Origin: Halovivax asiaticus JCM 14624
Lineage (GTDB): Archaea > Halobacteriota > Halobacteria > Halobacteriales > Natrialbaceae
NCBI RefSeq assembly: GCF_000337515.1
Contig: NZ_AOIQ01000016.1
Coordinates: forward strand, 20,400-84,399
Direction of reading: 5' to 3'
DNA: 64,000 nt
Shown here: positions 37,764 to 46,555 of the stretch, in pieces
Numbering within the stretch: the stretch's first letter is position 1
How the letters are laid out: every line of letters starts with the position of its first letter
Notes under the pieces: model-generated
What the model was told of the DNA's origin: nothing
Seen by the model: only the letters and a program-made list of their open reading frames with translations
Databases searched by the model: none
Made by a program: the position numbers and the translations under genes

Positions 37764-37970
37764 ATGGGTCGCTACGATTTCGACGGGCCGGAGCCGGACG
37801 ACCCGTGCGAGCGCTGTGGGGCGAATCTGGAACAGACGCACTGGGCGCGATTGCGGGCGGTCCACGACGGTCCATCGGCCGGTCACTACCGGAATGCGGA
37901 GAAACGAATCTGCGTCGACTGCGTCGCGGCGCTGGGCTTGCTGGCGTTCGACTCGGCAGCGTCCCCGTGA
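37764..37970 (+). CDS. Small zinc-ribbon protein
   Basis: This 68-residue protein has two CxxC pairs: CERCGANL (about 13-20) and ICVDCVAALG (about 50-59). They would chelate one zinc ion in a zinc-ribbon fold. The linker WARLRAVHDGPSAGHYRN is rich in Arg and His. Small CxxC proteins are plentiful in haloarchaea and a few are linked to regulation. It probably shares an operon with the 37556 frame. Confidence 0.75.
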   Translation: MGRYDFDGPEPDDPCERCGANLEQTHWARLRAVHDGPSAGHYRNAEKRICVDCVAALGLLAFDSAASP

Positions 37971-38037
37971 CGGCCGGCCGCTGTCACACGTCGCAGGTCG
38001 GTTTCGACGGCGGGTCGTGACGTTCGCTCCGACGCGC

Positions 38038-39240
38038 TCAGTTCGGTGTCGGTTCCGTCGACTCCGGGCCAGTCTGTGCCGGCCCAGGCGACTCCGTCCT
38101 CGTCTGGTCGTCGGGTGCCGGAACCGTTGGCAGTTCCACGGTGAACCGGCTCCCGTCGGGGCCTGTCTCGGCGAGGCGAACCTCTCCGCCGTAGGCCGAC
38201 ACCAACTTTTCGACGAGGTAGAGCCCGAGTCCGTGCGTGTTCGTGTGCCCTCGTTCCCGGTCGAAGATCTCGCCGCGTTTGTCGGACGAGACGCCTGGCC
38301 CGTTGTCTTCGATATCGACACGAACCGTTTCGCCATCGACGGTTGCGGAGAGCCCAACCCACGGCTCCGGATCGTCGTTGTGTTCGACCGCGTTTCCGAG
38401 GATGTTCCCGAATACGCGGGCCACCAGACTGTCACCACGGACGTACGCCGACGGCGGCAGGTCTGTCTCGACGGTGGCGTCCGTCGCCCGTTCGAGCGAG
38501 GCCACTTCGTCCCGCAGGATCGACGTGAGTTCGACCGGGTGGAGTTCGTGGTCGCCCGAGGCCGTCCGCAGGAGCACGCGAACGTCGTCGATCACGGTCG
38601 TGAGGTCGTCCGCCTCCTCGTGGATCACTCGCGCCCACTCTTGTTCGTCCGCGTCGAGCGTCTCCCCGTCGTCCAACAGCCGCGTCGCGTAGCCGTCGAC
38701 GATCGCCGCCGTGTTCAGCACCTCGTGTCTGAGGATGCTGTTCAGGTAATCGAGCAAGTCGCGTTGCTTCTCCAGCTGTTCGGCGCGGACCGCGTGCCGC
38801 TCGGCCCGTCTCGCCCGTTCGATCGCACGCGCCTCGATGGTCCCGATCAACAGGCCGACGCTCGCGCCGATGACGACCGCCCAGCGGAGCCACCCGACGA
38901 CGATCGGCCACGGCTCCGCCGGCGTCGCCTGGATCAAGATCGCGTTGACGAGGGTGAACGCGACGAGGCCACCGAGCCACCAGGACGCGATTCGCGGGTA
39001 TCGAGTAGACGAGACGTCTGACCGTTCGAGCCAGTACGGAGCGTACAGCAGCCCGGCGAGAAACGGCAGCATGGCGAGCATGCCGGAGACGTAGAGCCCG
39101 TCCGAGAGTGTCTGCGGATCGACGAGGGCGAATGTGAGTATTTCGAGGAGCACCGCGGCTGCCAGCACGATGCCGAGCCATCGCGTGGCTGTTCTCGCCA
39201 CGGATCGAGAGGGGCTCCATCGTTGCGCGGCAGCGTTCAC
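38038..39240 (-). CDS. Membrane sensor histidine kinase
   Basis: This 400-residue protein has four N-terminal helices (about 20-150) as the sensing part. The phosphorylation His is in NSILRHEVLNTAAIVDGYA (about 165-183). The ATPase domain has N-box GNILGNAVEHND (about 282-293), G1 DNGPGVS (about 313-319) and G2 GHTNTHGLGLYLVEKLV. A Pro/Glu/Thr-rich tail follows. No response regulator is adjacent, which is common for haloarchaeal kinases. Confidence 0.92.
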   Translation of the reverse strand: MNAAAQRWSPSRSVARTATRWLGIVLAAAVLLEILTFALVDPQTLSDGLYVSGMLAMLPFLAGLLYAPYWLERSDVSSTRYPRIASWWLGGLVAFTLVNAILIQATPAEPWPIVVGWLRWAVVIGASVGLLIGTIEARAIERARRAERHAVRAEQLEKQRDLLDYLNSILRHEVLNTAAIVDGYATRLLDDGETLDADEQEWARVIHEEADDLTTVIDDVRVLLRTASGDHELHPVELTSILRDEVASLERATDATVETDLPPSAYVRGDSLVARVFGNILGNAVEHNDDPEPWVGLSATVDGETVRVDIEDNGPGVSSDKRGEIFDRERGHTNTHGLGLYLVEKLVSAYGGEVRLAETGPDGSRFTVELPTVPAPDDQTRTESPGPAQTGPESTEPTPN

Positions 39241-39302
39241 ACGTATGGATGACTCTTGGTGGCTTTATCGTTTCTGGCCTCTAACCTGCTGGAACTGGTC
39301 CG

Positions 39303-41399
39303 CTACTCGAACTTTGCCAGCAGTCGTTCGTAGAAGTCCGTGGCGCCGACACCGCCGTCGGCGCTCGCCCCGCTCGTTCTGTCGTTCGCTGCGCTCGCAT
39401 CTGGCTCCCGCTCGCCACCGGCTGCCTCGTCGGCCAGCTTTTCGACGATCAACTCCGGTGTCGAGCGAGCGAGGTGGTCCGGGACGGGCGAGCGCTCGAC
39501 TTGCAGTTCGCCGTCGACGAGGCCCGTCGCCTCGATGCCGTCGACGGGGACGTCGTAGCCCGCGGTTTCGCGGATCTCGTCGGCGAGGTGGGAGACGAAG
39601 ACGCCCGTCGCATCGCGTTCGGCGAGCGCCTCCAGGATGCCCGCGATGATCTTCGCGCTGGCGCCGGGTTCGGTGATGCTCTCTAACTCGTCGACGAGAA
39701 CCAGCCCGCCGTCGGCGCCCGTCGCGAGGTCGGCGAAGCCGCGGACGGTGGATTCGAACGCGCCCGCGTCGAGGGTCCCCTGGGTCTTGGCGTGGTAGTG
39801 CACCCCGTCGAACCGGCGCAGACGGACCGCGTCGGCGGGGACGGGCAGCCCCATGTGTGCGAGGACGACCACCGCAGCCACGAGGTCGAGCGTCGAGGTC
39901 TTCCCGCCGCTGTTGACGCCCGAGAGCAGGCGGACGCCCGCGATCTCGTAGTCGACGGGATCGATTCGCTCGGGGGGCTCGTCCAGCAACGGTGAGCGCC
40001 CGCCCGTGATGGCGACGTCTGGGGTGTATTCGCTCGACACCCGGTCCGTCCCCCGCTCCTCGTCGTCCCAGAGGAAGTCGGCCACCGTGCAGTCGTAGTC
40101 GGCGGCGAAGCGGGCGATCGCGAGTTCGACGTCGAGTTCGAGCGCCCGGCGGACGAGCGTCTCGGCATCCTCGCGCATGTCCGCGAGGTCGTTCGCCAGT
40201 TCGCGTTTGCGCTCGCCCGCGCGGCGGTCCATCGCACTCTGGAGGTCCTCACGCAGTCGTGCGACCACGTCCGTCTCGTGGGAGACCGGGAAGGTAGGCT
40301 CGTCGGGGAATGCCCGGGCGGCCACCTCAGCTTCTGCGTCGTCCAGGTTCAGCGTCTCGACGAGGTGTTCGCGCGCCGCAGTGACGGCGTCGTCGTACTC
40401 GTCTGCCAGTTCGCGCGAGAGCAGTGAGTCGGCGCCGGCACCGCGTTCGACCAGCGAGAGCAGGTCCGATCCCTCGATGGTGACGTCCTGCTCGGCGATG
40501 GCGTCTTTCAACTGCGCGCTCGCCAGGTCCTCGGCGGCAGCGACTGCGTCGTCGAGCTCGTCAAGGGCGTCCTCCAGCCGGTCGAGTTCGTCGTCGCCGG
40601 CGACCGCGCCGTCCGCGTCGAGTCGGTCCAGTCCCGACGCCAGCGCGTCGAGGTCGCAGGGCGCGTCGAGGTCGCTCTCGCGGTGGACGGCGACGGCCGC
40701 GCGGAGCCGGTCGCGGTTGTGCGAGAAGAACGCAAGCGGCCGCTCGGGAACGATCTCGACCGGTTCGTCGAACGCGTCGGGACGGACGCGGACGTCGCCC
40801 TCGACGTCGACGCCCGCGAATTGCTCGTCGAGCGCGATCACGGTCGCGTAGCCGCGAGCGAGTTCGGCCAGTCCGCGGGCGTCCTCGACGATCTCGACCG
40901 ACAGCTCCGGGAACGCCTCGCGCGCCGCCGAGTACCGCTCGGCGTTCGTCGTCGCGAGACAGCGCTCGCGCACGCGGACGTCGCCCGGTTCGGTCACGGG
41001 TTCGACGTCCGAGAGCGCCGCCAGCACCGCCTCGGTCGGCTCGCGTTCGAGCGCATCGGTGGCTATCTCTCGGGCCTCTTCGATTCGAGAGCGGCGCGCA
41101 CTCGGATAGAACGTCTCCAGCCGCCTGGCCGCGTAGTCGGTGACCGCCCGTGCCTGTAGCAGGGCCAGCAAATCACGGTAGATCTCTCGCGCCCGATCCG
41201 TCCCAAGAAATCCGCCGGGGTCGCCGTGCGTGTCGCGGATCGCCGCGCGGGCGATGCGGGCGGCTCGTCCCGGCGTGACGCCCGGCGCGCTCGCGAGTGC
41301 GGCCACGTCACCCTCCCGAAGTGCCCGCTCGGGATCCTCGAGTTCGGCCAGCGACGCGGCCGTCTTCGTGCCGACGCCCGGGATCGCCTCCAGTTCCAT
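39303..41399 (-). CDS. MutS-like ATPase with N-terminal helix-hairpin-helix
   Basis: This 698-residue protein. An N-terminal helix-hairpin-helix (about 4-52, IPGVGTKTAASLAEL and SAPGVTPGRAARIARAA) precedes a large acidic coiled-coil-rich middle. The C-terminal MutS-type ATPase has Walker A LLSGVNSGGKTSTLDLVAAV (about 498-517), Walker B GLVLVDELESITEPG, and a motif near VFVSHLADEIRE. It lacks the N-terminal mismatch-binding domain of MutS1, so it belongs to the MutS2/MutS-related group of archaea with a probable role at recombination or branched DNA. No endonuclease (Smr) domain is visible. Confidence 0.85.
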   Translation of the reverse strand: MELEAIPGVGTKTAASLAELEDPERALREGDVAALASAPGVTPGRAARIARAAIRDTHGDPGGFLGTDRAREIYRDLLALLQARAVTDYAARRLETFYPSARRSRIEEAREIATDALEREPTEAVLAALSDVEPVTEPGDVRVRERCLATTNAERYSAAREAFPELSVEIVEDARGLAELARGYATVIALDEQFAGVDVEGDVRVRPDAFDEPVEIVPERPLAFFSHNRDRLRAAVAVHRESDLDAPCDLDALASGLDRLDADGAVAGDDELDRLEDALDELDDAVAAAEDLASAQLKDAIAEQDVTIEGSDLLSLVERGAGADSLLSRELADEYDDAVTAAREHLVETLNLDDAEAEVAARAFPDEPTFPVSHETDVVARLREDLQSAMDRRAGERKRELANDLADMREDAETLVRRALELDVELAIARFAADYDCTVADFLWDDEERGTDRVSSEYTPDVAITGGRSPLLDEPPERIDPVDYEIAGVRLLSGVNSGGKTSTLDLVAAVVVLAHMGLPVPADAVRLRRFDGVHYHAKTQGTLDAGAFESTVRGFADLATGADGGLVLVDELESITEPGASAKIIAGILEALAERDATGVFVSHLADEIRETAGYDVPVDGIEATGLVDGELQVERSPVPDHLARSTPELIVEKLADEAAGGEREPDASAANDRTSGASADGGVGATDFYERLLAKFE

Positions 41400-41541
41400 T
41401 GGACGGCCATACGCACGGGTCCGGAAAAACGTATAGGGTCGTGACTGTCCCGGCGACCTGGTCGTCCGCCGTTCTGTTCACCGGTGCGGCCCTTGCACCT
41501 CCCGGGTGACACGGTATGCCGTTCCCGCCACTCCGTCGGGT

Positions 41542-41760
41542 ATGGTACTCACGAAACTCCTCGGCTCGAAGACGGCGCGCTCGCTGACGGTCCTCTCGGT
41601 TCTCAACGAGGCCCGGCGGGCACACTCGCGCGGTAACCGATTGCGAACGGTCGCCTTCCTGGGCCTGGCCGTCCTCGCCTACCAGTGGACGATCGCCGGA
41701 CTCGCCGCACAGGGTGCCCTGCGACTGTTCCGCGGTGGGTCAGACCCGACACCCGCCTGA
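41542..41760 (+). CDS. Small membrane protein, unknown function
   Basis: This 72-residue protein has a basic N-terminus (KLLGSKTARSL) and one helix at about 40-58 (TVAFLGLAVLAYQWTIAGLA). No family is recognised. The ATG at 41542 was chosen because the longer frame adds only a poorly conserved stretch. It is convergent with the LVIVD lipoprotein. Confidence 0.55.
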   Translation: MVLTKLLGSKTARSLTVLSVLNEARRAHSRGNRLRTVAFLGLAVLAYQWTIAGLAAQGALRLFRGGSDPTPA

Positions 41761-41796
41761 GGGCGTGCGGACGACGGAGTCGTGCGATCCGGCAGG

Positions 41797-43218
41797 TTAC
41801 GCTCCCCTCTCATGGTCACCGTGCGCCACGACGGAGCGATCGTCTTGCCGAATGGCGTCGGCGTCGTAGTGACCGTCAGGGCCGCGTCCGTGTGGTCCAC
41901 GGGCGTCTGCTGCGGATACGTCGAACGTATAGGCGCCGGTAAGGCTGTCGCTCACGAAGACGAACTCGCGATCGGCGGCGTAGGTCGCCTCCCAGGCGAA
42001 CGGGGGTGAGTCGAGCCCGACCCGGTTGGGATCTGGGTCGAGCGAGTCGGCGCCCGCGACGGTGGCGAACCGCTCCGTCGGCGTCGGTTCGCGCGGGTCG
42101 GTGAGGTTGCAGACCCAGGCGCCCTGCCGGTAGCCACCGTCGGCGAGCAGCGTCTCGTCGCCGATCGTGACGACGTCGTGGAAGTGCGTCGTCCACCAGT
42201 ATCGTTCGCCCTCGCCCATCCGTCTGGCGTCGGGTGCGTGCGTGAAGCCGATAGGCTCAGGCTCTTCGAACGATCCCTGGTCCCAGCCGACGTCGAAGAC
42301 GTGCTTGCCGCCCGGAACGCCCGTCTGGCACTCGTCGCCGACGACGACGAGGTCGCGGCTCGGATCGTAGTCCACCTGGTGACAGGTCTCGAAGCCGGGC
42401 TCGCCGAGCGCGGTGTAGTCCGGCCGCGACGCGTACGCGAATCGGCCGTACTCGACGGGCGCGGACGGATCGGCCGCGTCGTAGACGACGATCCCCTCGT
42501 CGGGCCCCATCGCGTACGCTGCGTAGAGCAGCTCCCGACCCGGATCGTACGTGAGGTCGTGCGTCCCGCCGCTGGTGCCGGCTCCACCGACGAGTTCTGG
42601 CGACGCGGGTGCACTCACGTCCACGACCAGCACGCCGGCGTCGGCCACCGGGTGGTGATCGACGAGGTAGAGCACTGGTTCGTTGGGATGGCTGACGAAC
42701 CGGTGAACGCCCACGTTCGGCGTCTCGAACGCCGTGACGACCCGCGGGTCGGCCGGGCCGCCGTCTCGCCACCCGCAGTCGACGACTTCGATCCCCTGGC
42801 GCTCGCCCTCCAGCGATCGGTAGTACAGTCCTGCACGGTGGGCGTCGAAGCCGACCGCGTTCGTCCGGGTCCCGGCCGCGGTGGCGTCCAATTCGTGCGC
42901 GACGGTCGGCGAGCGCGGCTCCGTGAGATCGACGAGTGTACTCGCGACGGCGCTCGTCTCCGTCGGAAAGCTCCCCAGAAGGCCCCACTCGGCGTCGGGC
43001 GAGAGCGCGGCTGCGGTGTAGAACGACGGGCTGTCGCCGATCGCGTGACCGAGCGGGTCGATCCGGCCGGGGATGCCCGCCCCGGATCTGGCATGTGACG
43101 CGTGGCGGGGCGACCGCTCGTCAGTTGCAGGATCGTTGGAGCCGCTGTCACCGGTACAGCCGGCGACCGACAGCGAGAACAGGACGCCACCGGTGGCGAG
43201 CAACTGGCGGCGATCCAT
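41797..43218 (-). CDS. LVIVD-repeat beta-propeller lipoprotein
   Basis: This 473-residue protein has signal MDRRQLLATGGVLFSLSVAGC with a twin Arg and lipobox Cys at about residue 21. LVIVD-type blades follow, each carrying 'V-x-D-x-(T/A)-x-P-x-x-P' (ASTLVDLTEPRSP, VLVVDVSAPASPELV, GIVVYDAADPSAP, AWVCNLTDPREPTP). The protein is probably a secreted, membrane-anchored propeller; ligand unknown. It is divergent from the thiolase gene with only 96 nt between starts. Confidence 0.88.
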   Translation of the reverse strand: MDRRQLLATGGVLFSLSVAGCTGDSGSNDPATDERSPRHASHARSGAGIPGRIDPLGHAIGDSPSFYTAAALSPDAEWGLLGSFPTETSAVASTLVDLTEPRSPTVAHELDATAAGTRTNAVGFDAHRAGLYYRSLEGERQGIEVVDCGWRDGGPADPRVVTAFETPNVGVHRFVSHPNEPVLYLVDHHPVADAGVLVVDVSAPASPELVGGAGTSGGTHDLTYDPGRELLYAAYAMGPDEGIVVYDAADPSAPVEYGRFAYASRPDYTALGEPGFETCHQVDYDPSRDLVVVGDECQTGVPGGKHVFDVGWDQGSFEEPEPIGFTHAPDARRMGEGERYWWTTHFHDVVTIGDETLLADGGYRQGAWVCNLTDPREPTPTERFATVAGADSLDPDPNRVGLDSPPFAWEATYAADREFVFVSDSLTGAYTFDVSAADARGPHGRGPDGHYDADAIRQDDRSVVAHGDHERGA

Positions 43219-43314
43219 GCCGGCCGTTCGGCGGCGTCGCGGATAAACGTACGCGCCGCACCTCCGCGTGCGCCGAGCGGTGTACTTATCTCGATTTGGC
43301 GTGCAGGAGACGGT

Positions 43315-44544
43315 GTGCGAGACGCGTATCTCATCGGCGCGGGCCAGTCGGCGTACGGGTCGTTCCCCGGGGAGAGCTACCGGTCGCTGTTCGAGACGGC
43401 CTTCGAGCGGGCCGTCGACAGCGTCCCCGAGGGAGTCGAACCGGGCGACGTCGACGAGGCGGTCGTCGGCACGCTCGGCGTCGGCGGTCGCCAGCTCGGC
43501 CTTTCCGGGCCGGCGGTGACCGAACACGTCGGCCTCGGCGGCGTCCCGACGACGCGCGTGGAGAACGCCTGTGCCGCGAGCGGCTACGCGGTCAGACAGG
43601 CCATCCAGGCGGTCAAATCCGGGATGGCGGACGTCGTCCTCGCGGGCGGGTTCGAGATCATGACCGACACGAGCTCGGACGCGACGAAGTACTGGCTCGG
43701 CGTCTCCGGCGAAACGGAGTGGGAGCGCCTGTCGGGCACCACATTCTCCGGCGTCTACGCCCAGATGGCGTCGGCCCACATGGACGCTCACGGCACGACG
43801 CGCGAACAGCTCTCGCGGGTCGCCGTGAAGAATCACGCGAACGGGGCGAAGAACCCGCACGCCCAGCTCGCGTTCGAGTGCTCGCTCGAAGACGCCCAGT
43901 CGGCGCCCGTCGTTGCCGACCCCCTGAACCTCTATCACTGCTGTCCGACCTCCGACGGGGCGGCCTGCGCCCTGATCGCCAGCGAGGACGTGGTGGGCAA
44001 GTACACGGACGATCCGATCCGCGTCGCCGGCGTCGGCGCCGGCAGCGACAGCGTCGGGCTCTTCCAGCGCGACACCTACACGGGGATCCCTGCGAGCCGG
44101 CGGGCGGCCGAGACGGCCTACGAGATGGCCGGCGTCGGTCCCGAGGACCTCGACTTCGCGGAGGTCCACGACTGCTTCGCCATCGCCGAACTGCTGGCCT
44201 ACGAGGACCTCGGTTTCTGCGATCCGGGCGAGGCTGGCGACCTGATCGAGTCCGGTCGGACCGAGATCGACGGCGATCTTCCCGTCAACACCTCCGGCGG
44301 CCTGAAATCGAAGGGGCACCCGATCGGCGCGACGGGTGCGGGACAGGTCGTCGAGGCGTTCAAGCAACTTTCGGGAAAAGCGGGCGATCGCCAGCTCGAC
44401 GACCCCGTTCGCGGGCTCACTCACAACGTCGGCGGGAGCGGCGGGGCTGCGGTGGTTCACGTATTCGAGCGCGAGGAACGCAGTTCCTCGGAACGGTCGA
44501 GCGGACGCAGTCCGCGAGAATCGGAATCGGGGGTGGCACGATGA
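43315..44544 (+). CDS. Thiolase (acetyl-CoA acetyltransferase family)
   Basis: This 409-residue protein. The nucleophile Cys is in RVENACAASGYAVRQA (about 81-96). The catalytic His pair is in VHDCFAIAE and KGHPIGATGAGQVVEA, and a C-terminal HNVGGSGGAAVVHVFER follows, as in archaeal and SCP-x-like thiolases. It should join or cleave acyl-CoAs. It overlaps the next gene by 4 nt (ATGA at 44541). The GTG at 43315 follows a TATA-like CTTATC at about 43284-43289. The last 25 residues are encoded by two GCA-loop hairpins (see findings). Confidence 0.9.
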   Translation: MRDAYLIGAGQSAYGSFPGESYRSLFETAFERAVDSVPEGVEPGDVDEAVVGTLGVGGRQLGLSGPAVTEHVGLGGVPTTRVENACAASGYAVRQAIQAVKSGMADVVLAGGFEIMTDTSSDATKYWLGVSGETEWERLSGTTFSGVYAQMASAHMDAHGTTREQLSRVAVKNHANGAKNPHAQLAFECSLEDAQSAPVVADPLNLYHCCPTSDGAACALIASEDVVGKYTDDPIRVAGVGAGSDSVGLFQRDTYTGIPASRRAAETAYEMAGVGPEDLDFAEVHDCFAIAELLAYEDLGFCDPGEAGDLIESGRTEIDGDLPVNTSGGLKSKGHPIGATGAGQVVEAFKQLSGKAGDRQLDDPVRGLTHNVGGSGGAAVVHVFEREERSSSERSSGRSPRESESGVAR

Positions 44545-46070
44545 CGGCGCCCGGCACGGCCGACACGTCCATCGGAATCGAAGCCGCCGGCGCCTACGCG
44601 CCGCGATTCCGGATCACGGCCGAGGAATTCCACGAGGCCTGGGGGCAGTTCCAGGCCGCCGGCGTCTCCGAGAAGGCGGTCCCCGCAGCCGACGAGGACG
44701 CCCTGACGATGGGGTACGAGGCCGCCATCCACGCGCTCGTCGCCGGGGACCTCGACGGAGCCGACGTCTCCTGGCTCGCTTTCGCGACGACGACCCCGCC
44801 GATCGAGGAGGGCGATCTGACCGCCAGACTGGGTGCGATGGTCGGCCTCCCGGACGACGCTACTCGGCAAAACTTCGGCGGGAGCACCCGGGCAGGTACC
44901 CGCGCCTTCTGGGCCGCGATGGACGCCGTCGCGGCGGGCGGCGGGCGCGCACTGGTCGTCGTAGCCGACGCACCGATGGGTGCGCCGGACGACGCGATGG
45001 ATCACGCCGCCGGCGCGGGCGCCGCGGCGTTCGTCGTCTCGGCCGACGGACCTGCGGCGATCGTCGACCGTGCGGAGTACGCTGCCCCCTACCCGGGGAC
45101 GCGATTCCGCGAACGCGGTGCGGAGACGACCGACGGTCTCGGCGTCACGACGTACGACCGGCAGGCGTTTCGCGAGACCATCGGCGGCGCGGTCGACGGA
45201 CTCGAAGTCGAGTCGAACCCTGACGCGGCCGCGACGACGTACGACGCCGCCGCGATCCAGGCGCCCGACGGCAAGCTCCCCTACCGCGTCGCCGACGCGG
45301 CGGGCGTGGAGACGGACACGATTCAGACGGCCGCGACGGTCCACGATCTCGGTGATCTCGGCGCCGCGAGCGTCCCGGTCTCGCTGGCGAACGCGCTCGC
45401 CGACGGTCACGAGTCGATCCTCGCGGTCTCCCACGGGAGCGGCGCCGGCGCGGACGCCCTCGCGATCGATGTCGACGGGGACGTTCCAACGCGACTCGCG
45501 CTCGACGGCGACGATCCGCTCTCCTACGCCGAATACCTCCGCCAGCGCGGCGTCGTCACCTCGGGGCCGCCGTCGGGCGGTGGCGCCTACGTCAGCGTCC
45601 CGTCCTGGCAGCGCTCGATCCCGCAACGCTACCGCCTCGAAGCCGGCCGCTGTGGCGAGTGCGGTGCCGTCGCGTTCCCGCCATCGGGTGCCTGTCGCGA
45701 CTGCGGCGCCCGCGCCGAGTACGACCGATTCGACCTCCCGGGAACGGGCACCGTCGAGGCCGTGACGACGATCTCGCAGGGCGGCGCCCCGCCCGAGTTC
45801 GCCGCTCAGCAGGCCCAGTCGGGCGACTACGCGGCCGCGATCGTGGCGTTCGACGCGACTGGTAGGCGCTCCTCGTCCGGAGGGGACGACGAGGACTCGG
45901 CCGGCGCTGCCGGTGAGGACGCCGTCAGCGCGCCGGCGATGGGCACCGACGCGGAGCCGGACGCCTTCGCCGTCGGCGATCGCGTCGAGGCGACGATCCG
46001 CCGAATCTACACGCAGGAGGGCGTCACCCGTTACGGGTTCAAGGTCCGGCCTTCGATGCGCCGTGAGTGA
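44541..46070 (+). CDS. HMG-CoA-synthase-like protein fused to a DUF35 (zinc-ribbon/OB-fold) domain
   Basis: This 509-residue protein. Residues about 10-340 have the thiolase-superfamily fold of HMG-CoA synthases (IGIEAAGAYAPRFRI at the start). The expected nucleophile position reads GGSTRAGTRAF, with Thr or Ser instead of Cys. A DUF35 segment from about residue 355 has a four-Cys zinc ribbon (CGECGAVAFPPSGACRDCG, about 375-393) and an OB fold ending KVRPSMRRE. Between them is an acidic linker. In known archaeal complexes, thiolase, DUF35 and HMG-CoA synthase are separate subunits; here two are one chain. It probably forms a complex with the preceding thiolase; catalysis is doubtful. Confidence 0.8.
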   Translation: MTAPGTADTSIGIEAAGAYAPRFRITAEEFHEAWGQFQAAGVSEKAVPAADEDALTMGYEAAIHALVAGDLDGADVSWLAFATTTPPIEEGDLTARLGAMVGLPDDATRQNFGGSTRAGTRAFWAAMDAVAAGGGRALVVVADAPMGAPDDAMDHAAGAGAAAFVVSADGPAAIVDRAEYAAPYPGTRFRERGAETTDGLGVTTYDRQAFRETIGGAVDGLEVESNPDAAATTYDAAAIQAPDGKLPYRVADAAGVETDTIQTAATVHDLGDLGAASVPVSLANALADGHESILAVSHGSGAGADALAIDVDGDVPTRLALDGDDPLSYAEYLRQRGVVTSGPPSGGGAYVSVPSWQRSIPQRYRLEAGRCGECGAVAFPPSGACRDCGARAEYDRFDLPGTGTVEAVTTISQGGAPPEFAAQQAQSGDYAAAIVAFDATGRRSSSGGDDEDSAGAAGEDAVSAPAMGTDAEPDAFAVGDRVEATIRRIYTQEGVTRYGFKVRPSMRRE

Positions 46071-46131
46071 GGCGACTGAGGAGTGGCTTCACCCGTGCGA
46101 GAGTCACTCCGGTGACCCTCGGTGAGTGCCC

Positions 46132-46527
46132 TCACTCGGCACTCGCGTCGACGAACACGGCCCCTTTCATGCCGAGGCCAGCGTGCGGCCAGCACTGGTA
46201 CCGGTGCGTTCCGGGCTCTGTGAACGATCGTTCGTACGTGTGCTCGCCGGAGTCGACAACGCCCTCAGGATTTTCCCCAGTCGCCGTCGGCGTGTTCGAC
46301 GTTGTGCCCGCCGCCCTTCTCCGTCCACGCGAAGGTGATCGTCGTGTCCGGCGCGACGGTGACCGCTGGCGGATCGAACCGATAGCCGGTCGTCCCCCGG
46401 CGCCGATCTGGACCGTCACCTCGGCCGCATCGGCGTGATCGTCGAACCCGTCGTAGTTCGGGACGCCGGTGAACCAGCCGTCCGGCTCCGGTTCGTCGGG
46501 CGGTCGTCGACGCCTCGTCAACACCAT
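46132..46527 (-). pseudogene. Frameshifted halocyanin-like copper protein
   Basis: Three successive minus-strand segments join into one halocyanin only after two shifts. EPDGWFTGVPNYDGFDDHAD is in frame 1, then GTTGYRFDPPAVTVAPDTTI in frame 2 ends with the copper ligand region GGGHNVEH. The C-terminus returns to frame 1 with YQCWPHAGLGMKGAVFV, which holds the Cys, His and Met ligands. The shifts fall in a run of five Gs (near 46397-46401) and a run of four As (near 46274-46277). No signal peptide or lipobox precedes the domain. It is either a real pseudogene or two homopolymer sequencing errors. Confidence 0.75.
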
Positions 46528-46555
46528 TATTACTTCGCCACCCACCACGAGAGAT

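Noticed and set aside
41797-44460. 887-codon minus-strand frame
   Set aside because: Only the part up to 43218 is the LVIVD lipoprotein; the rest is the antisense of the thiolase and HMGCS-like genes and has no own start support.
42936-46070. 1044-codon plus-strand frame
   Set aside because: The real gene starts at 44541; the upstream part overlaps the lipoprotein and thiolase genes out of frame and is arginine-rich, typical of a shadow of GC-rich coding DNA.
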